A stretch of 64,000 nucleotides of DNA, from NCBI RefSeq assembly GCF_007746075.1, contig NZ_CP036339.1, forward strand, positions 2,056,885-2,120,884, in the 5' to 3' direction. Below the pieces are notes generated by a model. The model saw nothing but the letters and a program-made list of their open reading frames with translations. It was not told the DNA's origin and made no database searches. The stretch is from Lacipirellula limnantheis (GTDB taxonomy: Bacteria > Planctomycetota > Planctomycetia > Pirellulales > Lacipirellulaceae). Below, in pieces: positions 1 through 8,924 of this stretch. Position 1 is the first letter of the stretch. Each line of letters opens with the position of its first letter. The position numbers and the translations under genes are program-made.

Positions 1-145
1 GCCGTCCCTGCATCTCGTGCGTGAACCCCGCCATGACGCTGTTGACGACGATCATCGTCGCCACGCCGAGCGTGACGCTTACGATGCAGAGCAGCGCGAT
101 ATAGCGCGTGCGCAGGTAACGCCAGCAGAGGAGGAGTTTGTACAT
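1..145 (-). CDS. LolC/E-FtsX-type ABC transporter permease, N-terminal fragment
   Basis: Only the first 48 codons are present; the gene runs off the left edge. The start ATG is the complement of 143-145. The translation begins MYKLLLCWRYLRTRYIALL and continues with a hydrophobic segment and a conserved-looking VTLGVATMIVVNSVMAG stretch. That pattern, a short basic amphipathic start followed by the first membrane helix, is typical of lipoprotein-releasing (LolC/LolE) and FtsX-like permeases of the inner membrane. It starts 30 bases after the stop of the lipoprotein gene on the same strand, so it is probably the third gene of the lysS operon. The partner ATPase would lie outside the window. The family call is fairly sure; the substrate is not. 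Confidence 0.72.
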   Translation of the reverse strand, partial: MYKLLLCWRYLRTRYIALLCIVSVTLGVATMIVVNSVMAGFTHEMQGR

Positions 146-175
146 ATCATGCCGTCCTTGGCGAGGAAAAACGTA

Positions 176-829
176 CTAGGGCTTTCTCTTGGAGTCCGAA
201 ACTTCGGCTGGAACTTGCGTTGACACTCGACGGTAAATGCGTCGCTGTAGTGGTCGCGGATCATCCATTCGGTAGATCTCATCGCTATGTTTTTCTAGGC
301 ATGCTGCTAATTCGACTGCCGTCGATGTGATTACTGCAGTGCCCAGCCATCCCACCCCCGGAGTGCCAACCAACTCACCGTCTTTGATCAGCCGATCGAT
401 CACTGTTTGGTCGGCTAGCCAGACGGCGATCCACTCTCCGCGACGTTCACAACGCACGGGAAGCAGGTTTCCCGGCGGAGTATTCGGGTCTTGCTTGGCT
501 GCTTCTACCAGAACCTTTCCATTCAAAGCCGCGCACTCGGCTAGGTCTTCTTCCAAGTAGGTCACATCCCCTATTTTGAACAACCTGAATGGATTTGAGT
601 GCGGATCGCCGCTATCTAAGTCGCGGTGCAAATACAAACCATTCGTATAGTGCTCGATTGCGATCCGACCGCCGCTGCCAAATTCGGGGTCTGACTGCTC
701 CTCCCAGACGCCGACAATTGCCTCATCCGTAACTGCTTGGCCTACCTCGCTTAACTTATGTGTTGTAAACACACAGCCAGCCGTTAGCACAGCAAGACTG
801 ATGGCGGTGGCGATGCTGAGCAATCGCAT
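176..829 (-). CDS. small lipoprotein of unknown function
   Basis: This is a 217-residue protein. The start was placed at the ATG complementary to 827-829 because it opens a lipoprotein signal: MRLLSIATAISLAVLTAGC, with lipobox LTAGC and the lipidated cysteine at residue 19. A longer upstream reading would overlap the end of lysS with arginine-rich low-complexity sequence and was rejected. The mature part is soluble-looking, mixed alpha/beta, with several tryptophans and cysteines and no motif I recognise. It sits 29 bases after lysS and 30 bases before a Lol-type permease gene, so it is probably co-transcribed. The location suggests an envelope lipoprotein, but the function is unknown. Confidence 0.75.
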   Translation of the reverse strand: MRLLSIATAISLAVLTAGCVFTTHKLSEVGQAVTDEAIVGVWEEQSDPEFGSGGRIAIEHYTNGLYLHRDLDSGDPHSNPFRLFKIGDVTYLEEDLAECAALNGKVLVEAAKQDPNTPPGNLLPVRCERRGEWIAVWLADQTVIDRLIKDGELVGTPGVGWLGTAVITSTAVELAACLEKHSDEIYRMDDPRPLQRRIYRRVSTQVPAEVSDSKRKP

Positions 830-858
830 TATCTGCGGCCTCCTTGCCGCCGCAGCCG

Positions 859-2466
859 TCATTTTTCCGGCCGCAGCACCGGGAACAAAATCACATCCCG
901 AATCGATTGGGTCCCCGTCAGCAGCATCACAAACCGATCGATGCCAATCCCGAGCCCCCCCGCCGGCGGCATGCCGTGCCGCAGCGCGCGGATGAAATCG
1001 TGATCCATCTTCGCCATCGAATCTTCTTCGCTCATCCCCGCGAGTTGGCTGCGGAAGAGCTCTTCCTGCAGATCGGGGTCGTTCAGTTCGGTGTAGGCGT
1101 TGGCAATTTCCATCCCGCCGATGAACAGTTCGAACCGCTCCGCCACCGTCGGGTCGCTCGTCTTCCGCTTCGTCAGCGGGCAAATGCTCGCCGGGTAGTC
1201 GATCACGAAGATCGGCCCTTCGAGGGCGTCTTCGACCTTTGCCTCGAAGACGTCATTCTTGATGACGTCAGGATGCCGGCCCGCCGTTTCGATGCCCAGC
1301 TTCTTCGCCAGTGCCGCGACGGCGGCCGAATCGGTCGGATCGACGCCCGCATGCTGTTGGAACAACTCGGCGTAGGTCGCCCGCTTGAACGGCGGCCGGA
1401 AATCGACGGTCTTTCCCGCGAAATCAATGCTGTACGAAGTCGGCTTGCCGTCGCCGCCGCCGCGAATGGCGTGGATCGCCTCGCAGATGCACTCTTCGGT
1501 GAGGTCCATCATCGAACGGTAATCGCCGTACGCCTGATAGACCTCGAGCATCGTGAACTCGGGGTTATGCTTGGGGCTAATACCCTCATTCCGATAGACG
1601 CGGCCCAGTTCGTACACGCGCTCGACGCCGCCGACCAAGAGTCGCTTCAGGTGCAACTCCAGCGCGATTCGCATAAACAGATCGAGGTCGAGCGTGTTGT
1701 GATGCGTTGTGAACGGCCGCGCGGCGGCGCCGCCGGCAATCGTGTGGAGCGTCGGCCCTTCGACCTCAACGAACCCGCGATCACCGAGCGTCTTGCGAAT
1801 CGACGACACGATCCGCGTCCGATCGAGAAACCGGTCGAGGACCCCTTCGTTGTAGGTCAGGTCGAGATACCGCTGGCGCGTCCGTAACTCGGCGTCTTGC
1901 AGGCCGCTATGTTTTTCTGGCGGAGTTTCGATCGACTTGGTCAAGATATGGAGCCGCTCAGCGAAGATCGACAATTCGCCTGTCTTGGTGCGCTTGAGCG
2001 TCCCGTCCACCCCGATGATGTCACCGAGGTCGAAGCATTGAGCCAGCTCCCAGCTATCGCCGACCTGATCGCGGCCGATGAAGAGCTGCACCTGGCCCGT
2101 CATGTCGCGGATGTCGATGAACAGCAGCTTCCCTTTGTCGCGCGACAGGATGATGCGACCCGCGGCGCGAACTTGCGGGCCGACGATCTCGCCGGGGCCT
2201 TGCTCTGCGAGCCAAGGGCGGAACGCGGCACGCTCCTCCTCGGTCTCCAGCGACGGCAAGGTGATGTTCGCCCCGTCCGCCTTGCGGTAGACGATCTCGC
2301 CCGCGCGACCGCGGATCTCGCCGATGAGTTGACGATCGTCGAACCGCGTGCCCCACGGATCGTGGCCCAGCTCGATGATGCGCGCCAATTTGGCGCGGCG
2401 GGCCGCCTCGAGAAACGATTGGTCGCGGGAGGTCTGGTCGTCGCTGGGACTTGGTTGATCGGTCAT
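859..2466 (-). CDS. lysS: lysyl-tRNA synthetase, class II
   Basis: The product (535 residues) charges tRNA-Lys with lysine in the cytoplasm. An N-terminal OB-fold anticodon-binding domain covers roughly residues 40-195 ([19 protein letters not shown] region). The class II catalytic core follows, with motif 2 around residue 290 ([15 protein letters not shown]) and motif 3 near the C-terminus ([14 protein letters not shown]). Length is close to the usual 490-520 residues; the small excess is a variable segment after the first helix. The start used gives [10 protein letters not shown]; an in-frame ATG 21 bases upstream (2487) is possible and neither has a clear ribosome binding site. A good promoter lies about 100 bases upstream. 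It is the first gene of an operon with a lipoprotein and a Lol-like permease. Confidence 0.96.
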   Translation of the reverse strand: MTDQPSPSDDQTSRDQSFLEAARRAKLARIIELGHDPWGTRFDDRQLIGEIRGRAGEIVYRKADGANITLPSLETEEERAAFRPWLAEQGPGEIVGPQVRAAGRIILSRDKGKLLFIDIRDMTGQVQLFIGRDQVGDSWELAQCFDLGDIIGVDGTLKRTKTGELSIFAERLHILTKSIETPPEKHSGLQDAELRTRQRYLDLTYNEGVLDRFLDRTRIVSSIRKTLGDRGFVEVEGPTLHTIAGGAAARPFTTHHNTLDLDLFMRIALELHLKRLLVGGVERVYELGRVYRNEGISPKHNPEFTMLEVYQAYGDYRSMMDLTEECICEAIHAIRGGGDGKPTSYSIDFAGKTVDFRPPFKRATYAELFQQHAGVDPTDSAAVAALAKKLGIETAGRHPDVIKNDVFEAKVEDALEGPIFVIDYPASICPLTKRKTSDPTVAERFELFIGGMEIANAYTELNDPDLQEELFRSQLAGMSEEDSMAKMDHDFIRALRHGMPPAGGLGIGIDRFVMLLTGTQSIRDVILFPVLRPEK

Positions 2467-2562
2467 CGATGGGGCGGCGAGCGTCATGAAAAAATGCGAA
2501 GTCGGAGCTCGAGGGCAAGCCCGCTGCACGGCTGGAATTGCACTAAGGTCAAGAGTGGAAAG

Positions 2563-2590
2563 ATTTTAGTGAAGATCAGCAAGGGGTCAA
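2563..2590 (-). promoter_or_regulatory. sigma70-type promoter for the lysS operon
   Basis: Read on the minus strand there is a -35 box TTGACC (complement of 2585-2590), a 16-base spacer and a -10 box TAAAAT (complement of 2563-2568). The predicted transcription start is near 2556, leaving a leader of about 90 bases before the lysS ATG at 2466. The intergenic stretch 2467-2792 separates two divergent genes; apart from this promoter I see only an AGA-rich stretch before the plus-strand gene and no hairpin I trust. Confidence 0.55.
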
Positions 2591-2792
2591 CGCCACTCCG
2601 GCCGACAGCAAGCGTCCGCGAGGCGCCGCGATCGCTCCAACGCCCCCGAGCAGCTCGCGGGACCCAAATCGGGACAACCCGTGCCGCCGGCGGCCAAACG
2701 AAAATTGACGTTCCTTGACGCCCGACCTACCATTTCTGACCTCCACCTGGCCGCCACCGGCCCCATTGGGAAGAGGCCACGGAGAGAGATTG

Positions 2793-3569
2793 ATGGAAGA
2801 GCATAATCCTGCTGGCGCACGACCGCGACGAATTCGACTGATCGCCGCGGCGGCAATCGCCGTGCTAGCGGTGGCAGCGGTGGCCGGCGTCGTTGCGTTT
2901 CGCGCGACGCAAGCGGTCGACCCGTTCTATGCCGCCGCAGTCGCCGCGAAGCCCGCCGAATCGCGCGAAGCTGGCCAGCGGATGGAGAATCGCGTCGCCG
3001 ATCTCGTCGACCAGGCGGAAACCACCGGACGCTGGCAGTCGATCTTTAGCGACGCCGAAGTCAACGGCTGGCTTGCAACCATCCTCCAGGAGAAGTACCC
3101 GACGCTGCTCCCGCCAGAAGTCGTCGACCCCCGCGTCTCGTTCCAGGACTGGCGCTGCCACATCGGCTACCGCTACGAAGGGGAGAAGTTCCAGGCCGTG
3201 GTGACGATCGAAGGCGAACCGTTCATGGCCAGCCACGATGTCGCGGGGTTACGCCTGCGAAAGGCCCGCATCGGCGTGCTGCCGTTGCCGCTGAGCCGGG
3301 TGATTGAGCACATCAATCGCGGGGCCGACGACCTGCAGATCGCGGTCAAGTGGATTGAGCACGAAGGGGATCCGGTGATGCTAGTCGGGGTCACCAATGC
3401 CCTCTCCACCGACCACGAAGTCCGCCGCCTGGAGGAGATCGAACTTCGCCAGGGGGAACTATCGCTGGCCGGCACGGCGACGCCGCGGCGAGGTAGCGGC
3501 ATTTCGCAGCGCGCTCGAGCAGCGGCCAATGCAGCTGCCGCTGCCGCCGCCGCGGCTGCAGTGCAATAG
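2793..3569 (+). CDS. membrane-anchored protein of unknown function
   Basis: This 258-residue protein has a short basic cytoplasmic N-terminus (RPRRIR), one membrane helix at about residues 16-36 and an extracytoplasmic domain. The start at 2793 is preceded by GGAGAGAG at a suitable distance, which favours it over an in-frame ATG at 2715. The soluble part contains YRYEGEKFQAVVTIEGE and looks like a small beta-rich domain. The C-terminus is a run of alanines with a final VQ, which may be a flexible tail. I do not recognise the family. It is convergent with the E1-like gene downstream and divergent from lysS, so it is probably transcribed alone. Confidence 0.7.
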   Translation: MEEHNPAGARPRRIRLIAAAAIAVLAVAAVAGVVAFRATQAVDPFYAAAVAAKPAESREAGQRMENRVADLVDQAETTGRWQSIFSDAEVNGWLATILQEKYPTLLPPEVVDPRVSFQDWRCHIGYRYEGEKFQAVVTIEGEPFMASHDVAGLRLRKARIGVLPLPLSRVIEHINRGADDLQIAVKWIEHEGDPVMLVGVTNALSTDHEVRRLEEIELRQGELSLAGTATPRRGSGISQRARAAANAAAAAAAAAAVQ

Positions 3570-3617
3570 CTTGCGGACAAATTGCGGCGTCGCCTGGAGT
3601 CGATCGCAGCGTCGACG

Positions 3618-4661
3618 CTACCCGCCGACGTAGCGTGCATGCACCACGCGAGCCTCCGCGACGTCGTCGGTGCCGCCGACAATCGCCCGCCCGTCGGCAA
3701 ACACGGTGATCCGGTACTTCTCAACTTCGAGCCGCAGCAGGTAAGGATTCGCGAAGACCTTGCCGACCGCCGCGAGTTTCGCCGCGAGTTGAGCCAGCGA
3801 CGTCGGCTCGCCTCCGGACGAAGCGAGCTGGACGGCGTTGCGTCCGCACAACGCAATCGCGGCGGCCCCGCGGCGGCCATCCAGCCACGGGAAATCGCGC
3901 TCGACGCACGTACGGCACCGCGGTTCGCCTGTCGCCCGTGAGATGCCGATCGTGCGGAGCTGGTTGCTCCAGAGATCAACCACCGCCAACCGCCGACTGA
4001 CCGCTTCGCGATGGCCGCTTAAAATCTTCAGCGCCTCGGCCGACTGCAACGCGGCGATGGTCGCGACGATGGGTCCGATGACGCCGGCCGTTTCGCATGT
4101 CGGCTGAAGTTCCGCCGGCGGGGGCTCGGGCAGCAGGCAACTGAGGCAAGCCGTCTCGCCCGGCAGGATGGCCAACATCTGCCCCTCGGCCCCGACGCAC
4201 CCACCAAAAACCCAGGGGACATTGTTCGCGACGGCGTAATCGTTCAGCAGATAACGAGTTTCAAAATTATCCGTCCCGTCAACAATCGCATCGACGCGTG
4301 CGGCTAACCGCGCGATATTCGCCACCGTCACGTCGGCCACTTCGGCTTCGATCTCAATTTCGGAGTTGATTTGCCGTAACCGTCGCGCCGCGGCGACCGC
4401 TTTGGGCAACTCCTCCGCCACGTCCCGCTCGTCGAAGAGGATCTGGCGGTGGAGATTGTCGCGTTCCAGAAAATCGCGATCGACGATCCGCACGCGCCCC
4501 ACTCCCGCGCGCACGAGTTGGTCGGCAATGACGCTGCCCAGGGCGCCGCAGCCGCAAACCAGGACGCTCGACGATCGCAGACGACGTTGTCCCTCTTCGC
4601 CTAGCGGCGCGAACCGCATTTGACGGCGATAACGTTCAAACGGTGAAGTCTCGGCATCCAT
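3618..4661 (-). CDS. HesA/MoeB/ThiF-family adenylyltransferase (E1-like)
   Basis: The product (347 residues) belongs to the enzymes that adenylate the C-terminal glycine of ubiquitin-like sulfur carriers (ThiS, MoaD) in thiamine or molybdopterin synthesis. Visible marks are the nucleotide-binding GCGALG at residues 37-42, the VDRDFLERDNLHRQILF segment, a candidate catalytic cysteine in QPTCETAGVIG, and two zinc-binding pairs (CLSC and CRTC). The C-terminal 70 residues form an extra domain ending in FADGRAIVGGTDD. The start was taken at the ATG complementary to 4659-4661; upstream readings overlap the preceding gene. It lies 10 bases after the GH2-like gene and is the last gene of the uvrA operon. 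Its exact pathway cannot be read from the window. Confidence 0.88.
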   Translation of the reverse strand: MDAETSPFERYRRQMRFAPLGEEGQRRLRSSSVLVCGCGALGSVIADQLVRAGVGRVRIVDRDFLERDNLHRQILFDERDVAEELPKAVAAARRLRQINSEIEIEAEVADVTVANIARLAARVDAIVDGTDNFETRYLLNDYAVANNVPWVFGGCVGAEGQMLAILPGETACLSCLLPEPPPAELQPTCETAGVIGPIVATIAALQSAEALKILSGHREAVSRRLAVVDLWSNQLRTIGISRATGEPRCRTCVERDFPWLDGRRGAAAIALCGRNAVQLASSGGEPTSLAQLAAKLAAVGKVFANPYLLRLEVEKYRITVFADGRAIVGGTDDVAEARVVHARYVGG

Positions 4662-4671
4662 AACGCGTCCG

Positions 4672-5541
4672 TCATCTGGCGACGAAGTATCCGGCCAGAT
4701 CGAATTCCGGCGCCAGATCGGCCTGCAGCCGATCACAGCCCGCCCTAGCCTCAACAAAGTCAGCGTAAGTTGCCCCGCGGCGAACCGCAACGACCGGCCG
4801 ACCGCAACTTGCCATCCACCTCGGCGGCCTCTCGCCGCGCTCAACTATCGCCACAGCGACGTTGCAGTCAGCGGCGATGGCATCCGTATCAGTCACGTTG
4901 GACGAGTCGAACCGCCGAGCTACTAGCAACGGGCATTCCATCCCCCGAGCGCTCACTCCCTCCAGCTGGTCGCCGCGCAGCAGCACCGCCGCCGCCGCCG
5001 GCCGCCACGAGAATCGAGCGATGACGTGCGCGAGCTCGCCGGCAATCGCCGTGGCGTCAACCAGCGTGAACACGCCCCAACGCGACGCGGCTACCAGGCT
5101 CGCGTCGTCAACGGAGCGGAGAACAATGGCCGCCTCCGCCGAATGAGCTTCTTGAGTCTCCTGATCGCTCAACGTCAGCGTCGCCGCTCCTCGCAGGACG
5201 ACTCGCTTGCCGCCCAAACGCAGGTTCGGCCCGTGCACTGACAAGTTCCGCAGGCCGAGCGTGTGGACTCGGCCATCGCTCGCTGCGTCGACGCGGCGCA
5301 GCTCGTATAAAAACGGAAGCTCCGGCGACCAATAGCATGGCTCGGTCACCAAAAACTCAACGGCGCCCCTTTCAGTCGCGCTCCCGCGGAAGGTCGATGC
5401 CAGCGTCCGCGCGTACTCGCACCGGGGACCGTACAGTTCCCACGTTCCCTCCAAATCAACCGCGTCGCGAATCGGCGCCAGCGTCACCCGCACGCTCGAC
5501 TCGGTTGGTTCGCGCAGCCTGATGCTCACTCCCTCAATCAT
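4672..5541 (-). CDS. glycoside hydrolase 2-like beta-sandwich protein, probably non-catalytic
   Basis: The 289-residue product has no signal peptide. Residues about 70-125 carry a pattern typical of the junction between the immunoglobulin-like domain and barrel of GH2 enzymes: YWSPELPFLYELR, then GLRNLSVHGPNLRLGGKRVVLRG. The following part is too short to be a full catalytic barrel and I see no paired catalytic glutamates, so if the relation is real the protein is a truncated or repurposed member. The start codon overlaps the end of uvrA by 8 bases, and the E1-like gene follows after 10 bases, so the three are almost certainly one operon. Function is unknown; the GH2 relation is a pattern-based inference. 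Confidence 0.6.
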   Translation of the reverse strand: MIEGVSIRLREPTESSVRVTLAPIRDAVDLEGTWELYGPRCEYARTLASTFRGSATERGAVEFLVTEPCYWSPELPFLYELRRVDAASDGRVHTLGLRNLSVHGPNLRLGGKRVVLRGAATLTLSDQETQEAHSAEAAIVLRSVDDASLVAASRWGVFTLVDATAIAGELAHVIARFSWRPAAAAVLLRGDQLEGVSARGMECPLLVARRFDSSNVTDTDAIAADCNVAVAIVERGERPPRWMASCGRPVVAVRRGATYADFVEARAGCDRLQADLAPEFDLAGYFVAR

Positions 5542-8440
5542 CCGCTTCAGTCGCGACGCGCGCCAACTCCTCCGCCAGGAACGGGCCGGTGATCGAGTCA
5601 GGGTTGCGGGCCACTTCCTCGGGCGTGCCTACCGCCACGACGCGGCCGCCCATTTCCGCCGGGCCGGGACCAACGTCGATGATGTAATCGGCCGCCCGCA
5701 TCATCTGCAGGTTATGTTCCACGACAATCAACGAGTGGCCCATCGCCACCAGCGAATCGAAGCACTCGATCAGCTGCATCACGTCCGAGAAGTGGAGCCC
5801 GGTCGTCGGTTCATCGAGAACGAACAGCGTTCGCCCGCGCCGAGCCGCCGACACATAGTTTGCCAGCTTGAGCCGTTGCGACTCTCCGCCGCTCAGCGTG
5901 TTGGCCGGCTGGCCGAGACGTAGGTAATCGAGCCCCACATCGATCAAGCATTTCAACCGCGCGAGCACCTTCTTATGTCCGCGGAAAAAATTGAACGCCT
6001 CGCGCACGGAGAGATTGAGCACGTCGGCAATGCTCAGGCCGCGATACTTCACCTCCAGCACCTCGCGGCGATACCGCGCGCCGTGACACTCTGGGCACTT
6101 CATGTACACGTCGGCCATGAAGCGCATGTCGATCTTCTTGTAACCATCGCCTTGGCACGCCTCGCAGCGTCCCTCTTCGGCGTTGAAGCTGAAATGGCCC
6201 GCCTTGAACGATCGCGCTTTGGCCTCTGTCGTTTCGGCGAACAGCAGACGGATGGGGTCGAACGCCTTCACATAGGTGACGGGGTTCGACCGTGGCGTCC
6301 GGCCGATCGGACTCTGATCGACGCGCAGCGCGTCTTCCACCTGCCCGGCGCCGATGAGGTCGTCGAATTCCGCCGGCTTCTCGGCTTCGATCCGCAGCTT
6401 TTGGGCGACCGCGGGGAAGAGCGTCTGCTGCACCAAGGTGCTCTTACCGGCGCCGCTGACGCCCGTGACGACGCACAGTAGCCCCAAGGGAAACTCGACA
6501 GAAACGTTTTGCAGGTTGTTGCCGCGAGCGCCGACGAGCTTGAGCCAGCCATGCGTCGCCGGCCGCCGCGACCCTCGATCGGCGCCGATGCGTCGCCCGG
6601 CGAGCCACTCGCCCGTGCGGCTTTCGGGATGCTCCAGCATCTCGGCCGGGGAACCTTGAAAAATTACCTTGCCGCCAAACTCGCCGGCGCCAGGGCCCAT
6701 TTCGACCACATGTTCGGCCGCTTGAATCAGCGAAGGTTCGTGTTCGACAAGCGCCACGGTGTTGCCGCGCCCGCACAGGCCGCGCACCGCTTCCACGAGC
6801 CGCGGTAGGTCGGCAGGATGCAGTCCCGCCGACGGTTCGTCGAGTACATACAATATGCCGGTAAGATTCGACCCGAGCGCGGCCGTGAGCGCCACCCGCT
6901 GCGCTTCGCCGCCGCTGAGAGTTCGTAACGAACGCTCAACCGCCAAGTGGCCAACGCCGACGCGCTCCAAGTAATTCAGTCGGGCCGTCACCTGGTCGAC
7001 CAGCAACTGCCCGACCGAGCGCTGCCAGTCGCTGAGCATCAGTCCGCGCAGCCAGGCAAGCGCCTCGCTGACGCGCATCGCCATCACCTCAGCAATGTTC
7101 CAGCCGCCGATCCGCACCGCCAAGGCCTCTGGCTTAAGCCGAGCGCCGCCGCAGGCGGGGCAGGGGTAGTAGCTGCGCCAGCGGCTGAGAAAGACGCGGA
7201 TGTGCATCTTGTACTTCCGCCGCTCCAGCCAGTTGAAAAACCCGGTGAGCCCGCCGAATTTCTTTTCCGGAACGCCTTCGCGAATGAGCCTCAGATGCTC
7301 TTCATTCAAGTCGCGGAAAGGAACGTCGATCGGGATACCGTACTTCGGCGCTAGCGCCAGCAATTCTTCCAACTCATGGGCGTAGGCCGGCGTGTTCCAC
7401 GGCGCGATCGCGCCGTCGCGCAGCGACTTCTCGGCGTCGGGCACGACCCGCTGCATGTCGACGTCGATGATGTTGCCGAATCCCTCGCAGGCCTTGCAAG
7501 CTCCGAGAGGGTTGTTGTAGTTGAGCAGCTGCGGTTCGACGTCAGGGTACTGGATGCCGCAGCGCTCGCAGCGCAGGCGATTGCTGAAACGCCGCACGGT
7601 CCACGCGCGATCGTCGAGTTGCACGGAGTCGGGAGTCTTTTGCGGTTGGCGAGGTTCCTGAGCAATGGCGTCATCCAGTCGCAAAAGACTCCCGACCCCT
7701 TCTGCGCTGGCTTCAACCCAGGCCACCGCCGCCCCGCGTCCCGCTTCCAGCGAGCTTTCGAGCGAATCACGCAGCCGCGTCGAACCGTCCGGCTGGGCGG
7801 TCACTCGATCGACGACCACCTCAATCTCTTTGAGTTCCGCCAGTCGCGGCGCTAACTCCGGCCTGATCTCCTCGGTCTTCTCCGCCAACACGCAACGGCG
7901 ATAGCCGAGCGCCGCCAAGTCGCCCAGCCACTCTTCTGCATGGCGCTCTTTGCCGCGCTGCGAAACGAAGCCAAGCATCACGCGCGTGCCGCTCGGCAGA
8001 CGCAGCAGTTCATCGGCCGCCGACTCCGCGGAGTCGCGTTCCACGCGTTCCCCGCACTCGTAGCAGATGACTTCGCCAATGCGGGCGAAGAGCAGTTGCA
8101 GGTGTTCATTCACTTGAGTCGAACTGCCGACGGTCGCCCGGCTGGAACGACTTACGTTTTTTCGCGCCACGGCAATCGACGGGGGAATTCCCTCGATGCT
8201 TTCCGCCGCTGGCTTGTCGAGCTGCTCCAGAAACTGCCGCGTGTAGGTCGAAAAGCTTTCGACGTACCGCCGCTGTCCCTCGGTATAGAGCGTGTCGAGC
8301 GCTAGGCTCGTCTTGCCGCTGCCGCTCACTCCGCAAAAGGCGATGAGCCGCCGATGCGGCAAGTCGAGATCGACCTGCTTGAGGTTGTGGACCGCCACCC
8401 CGCGCAGTCGAATCATCGGCGGCGAACCATGGGCATCCAC
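5534..8440 (-). CDS. uvrA: UvrA-family excinuclease ATPase
   Basis: This 968-residue ABC-type ATPase recognises DNA damage for nucleotide excision repair with UvrB. Two nucleotide-binding domains are visible: Walker A GVSGSGKTS near residue 37 and GVSGAGKST in the second half, signature motifs LSGGEAQR and LSGGESQR, and Walker B LYVLDEPSAGLHP and LFVLDEPTTGLHF. Zinc modules are present (CERCG with CKACEGFG, CPACGGARL, and CEACQGDGY with CPECHGARY). The segment before the first zinc module carries an in-frame palindromic insertion (7628-7696). Sequence details such as IPPSIAVARKNVSRSSRATVG differ from standard UvrA, so it may be a second paralogue. An alternative start is the ATG at 8416. It leads an operon with the GH2-like and E1-like genes. 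Confidence 0.93.
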   Translation of the reverse strand: MDAHGSPPMIRLRGVAVHNLKQVDLDLPHRRLIAFCGVSGSGKTSLALDTLYTEGQRRYVESFSTYTRQFLEQLDKPAAESIEGIPPSIAVARKNVSRSSRATVGSSTQVNEHLQLLFARIGEVICYECGERVERDSAESAADELLRLPSGTRVMLGFVSQRGKERHAEEWLGDLAALGYRRCVLAEKTEEIRPELAPRLAELKEIEVVVDRVTAQPDGSTRLRDSLESSLEAGRGAAVAWVEASAEGVGSLLRLDDAIAQEPRQPQKTPDSVQLDDRAWTVRRFSNRLRCERCGIQYPDVEPQLLNYNNPLGACKACEGFGNIIDVDMQRVVPDAEKSLRDGAIAPWNTPAYAHELEELLALAPKYGIPIDVPFRDLNEEHLRLIREGVPEKKFGGLTGFFNWLERRKYKMHIRVFLSRWRSYYPCPACGGARLKPEALAVRIGGWNIAEVMAMRVSEALAWLRGLMLSDWQRSVGQLLVDQVTARLNYLERVGVGHLAVERSLRTLSGGEAQRVALTAALGSNLTGILYVLDEPSAGLHPADLPRLVEAVRGLCGRGNTVALVEHEPSLIQAAEHVVEMGPGAGEFGGKVIFQGSPAEMLEHPESRTGEWLAGRRIGADRGSRRPATHGWLKLVGARGNNLQNVSVEFPLGLLCVVTGVSGAGKSTLVQQTLFPAVAQKLRIEAEKPAEFDDLIGAGQVEDALRVDQSPIGRTPRSNPVTYVKAFDPIRLLFAETTEAKARSFKAGHFSFNAEEGRCEACQGDGYKKIDMRFMADVYMKCPECHGARYRREVLEVKYRGLSIADVLNLSVREAFNFFRGHKKVLARLKCLIDVGLDYLRLGQPANTLSGGESQRLKLANYVSAARRGRTLFVLDEPTTGLHFSDVMQLIECFDSLVAMGHSLIVVEHNLQMMRAADYIIDVGPGPAEMGGRVVAVGTPEEVARNPDSITGPFLAEELARVATEADD
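7628..7696. repeat. palindromic element inserted in frame within uvrA
   Basis: A perfect 17-base inverted repeat has arms at 7628-7644 (GTCGGGAGTCTTTTGCG) and 7680-7696, with a 35-base loop. It lies in the coding sequence and adds about 23-25 residues (LLRLDDAIAQEPRQPQKTPDS in the protein) just before the conserved FSNRLRCERCG zinc-module segment, in a region expected to be a variable loop. The reading frame stays open. This looks like a small mobile palindrome that tolerates translation, comparable in behaviour to Rickettsia palindromic elements. Confidence 0.6.
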
Positions 8441-8609
8441 GCGGTTGGTCCTCTTCCTGTCGTCGTCAGCAAGGTCTGGGCAAACCGCTCAGTGTACCGC
8501 ATCGGCGCCATCGCTCGCCACCCGCCGGATACGGTACCGCCAGTAACATCCGCCTCCGGACAACGCCAATTTAGCCCTGTCGCCCGCGGCAGGCCGGAGC
8601 ATCGCAACG

Positions 8610-8639
8610 TTCACTTTTACGCTCCCGTCGTGGTATACT
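8610..8639 (+). promoter_or_regulatory. promoter of the toxin-antitoxin pair, probably leaderless
   Basis: A -35-like TTCACT (8610-8615), an 18-base spacer and a strong -10 TATACT (8634-8639) stand directly before the antitoxin ATG at 8646. With only six bases between the -10 box and the ATG, transcription should start at or next to the A of the start codon, giving a leaderless mRNA. Confidence 0.5.
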
Positions 8640-8645
8640 TCCGGT

Positions 8646-8924
8646 ATGGACGCATCAATCACGCAATTGCCCGTTCAGCTTCGCGATGCCCTCGACGCTC
8701 AAGGGGGCGCACCCCTTTATCTGCGGGATGACCAGACGCAAAAGGAGTACGTTCTGTTTGAACGGCACATTGTGGCGCCGGTCGACGACGATTACTTGCG
8801 GCGACTGCTGGCGGAAGCGGATGAAGATATCGCACGCGGCGACGTCGCTCCTTTCGATGCCGAAGAGATCATGCGCGAGGGGCGGCGATTGTTCGCGGAG
8901 CGGCAAGCCCGGCTAAACAAATGA
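8646..8924 (+). CDS. putative antitoxin of a type II toxin-antitoxin pair
   Basis: This is a 92-residue acidic protein. The N-terminal half looks like a small beta-rich domain (PLYLRDDQTQKEYVLFE), and the C-terminal half is a charged helix rich in Asp, Glu and Arg (LLAEADEDIARGDVAPFDAEEIMREGRRLF), the usual shape of a toxin-wrapping tail. The stop overlaps the toxin start by four bases (ATGA), as in many such pairs. I do not recognise a standard DNA-binding fold such as MazE, Phd or ribbon-helix-helix. The antitoxin role is inferred from the downstream RelE/ParE-like gene. The promoter places the mRNA start at the ATG. Confidence 0.72.
   Translation: MDASITQLPVQLRDALDAQGGAPLYLRDDQTQKEYVLFERHIVAPVDDDYLRRLLAEADEDIARGDVAPFDAEEIMREGRRLFAERQARLNK

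Noticed and set aside
176-1183. Longer version of the lipoprotein gene with 118 extra N-terminal residues
   Set aside because: The extension overlaps the 3' part of lysS in another frame, is arginine-rich and would bury the lipoprotein signal peptide inside the protein.
844-2718. Two plus-strand open frames opposite lysS
   Set aside because: Both are antisense of a gene with all class II synthetase motifs.
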